Origin: an uncultured bacterium | GTDB taxonomy: Bacteria > Bacteroidota > Bacteroidia > Sphingobacteriales > Sphingobacteriaceae | DNA: 13,585 nucleotides | Direction: 5' to 3' | Assembly (NCBI GenBank): GCA_903958995.1 | Contig: CAJBVG010000204.1 | Location: forward strand, 1 to 13,585 | Part shown: positions 13,014 to 13,585 of the stretch, one piece after another | Layout: each line of letters opens with the position of its first letter | Numbering within the stretch: the first letter of the stretch is position 1 | Position numbers and translations under genes: made by a program | Notes under the pieces: model-generated | Told to the model about the DNA's origin: nothing | The model's database searches: none | Seen by the model: the letters and a program-made list of their open reading frames with translations, nothing else

Positions 13014-13585
13014 ATGTTAGTTAAAACTTATGGAAGTGCAGTACACGGAGTGAATGCGATTCTCATCACAGTAGAAGTAAACATTGTATCGGGTGTCGAT
13101 TATCATTTAGTTGGTTTGCCAGATAGTGCGGTAAAGGAAAGTAATCTGAGGATAGAGTCAGCTTTGAAGCATGTGGGTTTGGTAATGCCGAGGATGAAAA
13201 TTGTGGTAAATATGGCACCGGCAGATATTCGCAAAGAAGGATCGGCGTACGACCTGACGATAGCAATGGGGATTTTAGCTGCGAGTGAACAGATTCCGTC
13301 GGAGAAACTTTCTACGTATTTGATCATGGGAGAGCTTTCCTTAGATGGAAGTTTGAAAGCGATTAAAGGGGCTTTGCCAATAGCGATTGAGGCGAAGCGA
13401 AAGGGATTCGAGGGGTTTATTCTGCCTAAGAAAAATATGCGAGAAGCTGCAATTGTGAGTGGGCTAAATGTGTATGGGATGGATAACATTTCAGAAGTCG
13501 TAGGATTTTTTACAGGAGAGAATGTGGTCGAGCCGTTTCAGCTGAACACTCGTGAAGATTTCTTTTCGAAAGCAGAAGATTTCGA
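13014..13585 (+). CDS. comM: ComM/YifB family magnesium chelatase-like AAA+ protein, N-terminal part (3' end outside window)
   Basis: An open frame from ATG 13014 to the window end encodes the first 190 residues and has no stop. The sequence MLVKTYGSAVHGVNAILITVEVNI, then GLPDSAVKESNLRIESAL, NMAPADIRKEGSAYDLTIAMGIL and GELSLDGSLKAIKGALPIA, is the N-terminal ChlI-like subdomain of YifB/ComM. Full proteins are about 500-510 residues, with an AAA+ Mg-chelatase domain and a C-terminal domain that would follow beyond the window. ComM of Haemophilus and Vibrio is a helicase-type protein that promotes branch migration during natural transformation. Whether this organism is competent is unknown, as the family is widespread. 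The start agrees with the family, and a -7-like box ends 4 nt upstream. Confidence 0.93.
   Translation, partial: MLVKTYGSAVHGVNAILITVEVNIVSGVDYHLVGLPDSAVKESNLRIESALKHVGLVMPRMKIVVNMAPADIRKEGSAYDLTIAMGILAASEQIPSEKLSTYLIMGELSLDGSLKAIKGALPIAIEAKRKGFEGFILPKKNMREAAIVSGLNVYGMDNISEVVGFFTGENVVEPFQLNTREDFFSKAEDF

Noticed and set aside
13103..13489. 128-codon - strand ORF near the window end
   Set aside because: It is antisense to the conserved ComM N-terminal domain, which matches its family along the whole length.

Overview
The window is an AT-rich, gene-dense stretch of a bacterial chromosome from the phylum Bacteroidota. The evidence is a gldH gliding-motility lipoprotein gene, Bacteroidota-type -7 promoter boxes (TAnnTTTG) before several genes, few purine-rich ribosome binding sites, and a Bacteroidota-style Mrp ATPase. 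Class and order cannot be settled from the sequence. I see no RNA genes, CRISPR arrays, insertion sequences or prophage, and no gene-free gap longer than about 230 bp.

Layout. Positions 1-183 hold the 3' end of a GxxExxY-type gene. Next on the + strand come a UPF0173 metal-dependent hydrolase (228-908), the ribosomal GTPase typA (970-2775) and the cell-wall ligase murF (3002-4294). murF converges on a - strand operon read as holB (DNA polymerase III delta', 7192-6077), ricT/PSP1 (6048-4765) and gldH (4765-4301). ruvX-def (7243-8242) diverges from holB and converges on a - strand group: a CarboxypepD_reg-like secreted protein (8952-8305), a NifU-domain Fe-S carrier (9285-8989), an Mrp/NBP35 ATPase (10407-9328) and a small lipoprotein (10876-10478). 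On the + strand follow a 652-residue AsmA-like/GT51 transglycosylase (10967-12925) and the start of comM/yifB, cut by the window end.

The genes are mostly housekeeping. They cover the cell wall (MurF, GT51), translation and rRNA or protein maturation (TypA, RuvX, Def), replication (HolB), Fe-S cluster handling (NifU, Mrp, RicT) and the envelope (GldH, lipoproteins). holB next to ricT is an arrangement shared with Bacillus.

The least ordinary material lies between the genes. Several gaps are built from short tandem units of strict 7- or 8-bp period. A 14-unit heptamer array ends on the base before the murF ATG, and five inverted heptamers start four bases after the typA stop with the typA terminator between them. 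An octamer array leads into the typA -7 box. A related octamer array in both orientations fills the gap after def. A three-unit CTTTGCNC array follows the GxxExxY gene. I see no complete new multi-gene system. The repeat architecture, the transglycosylase fusion and the apparently leaderless starts of ruvX and comM deserve the closest look.
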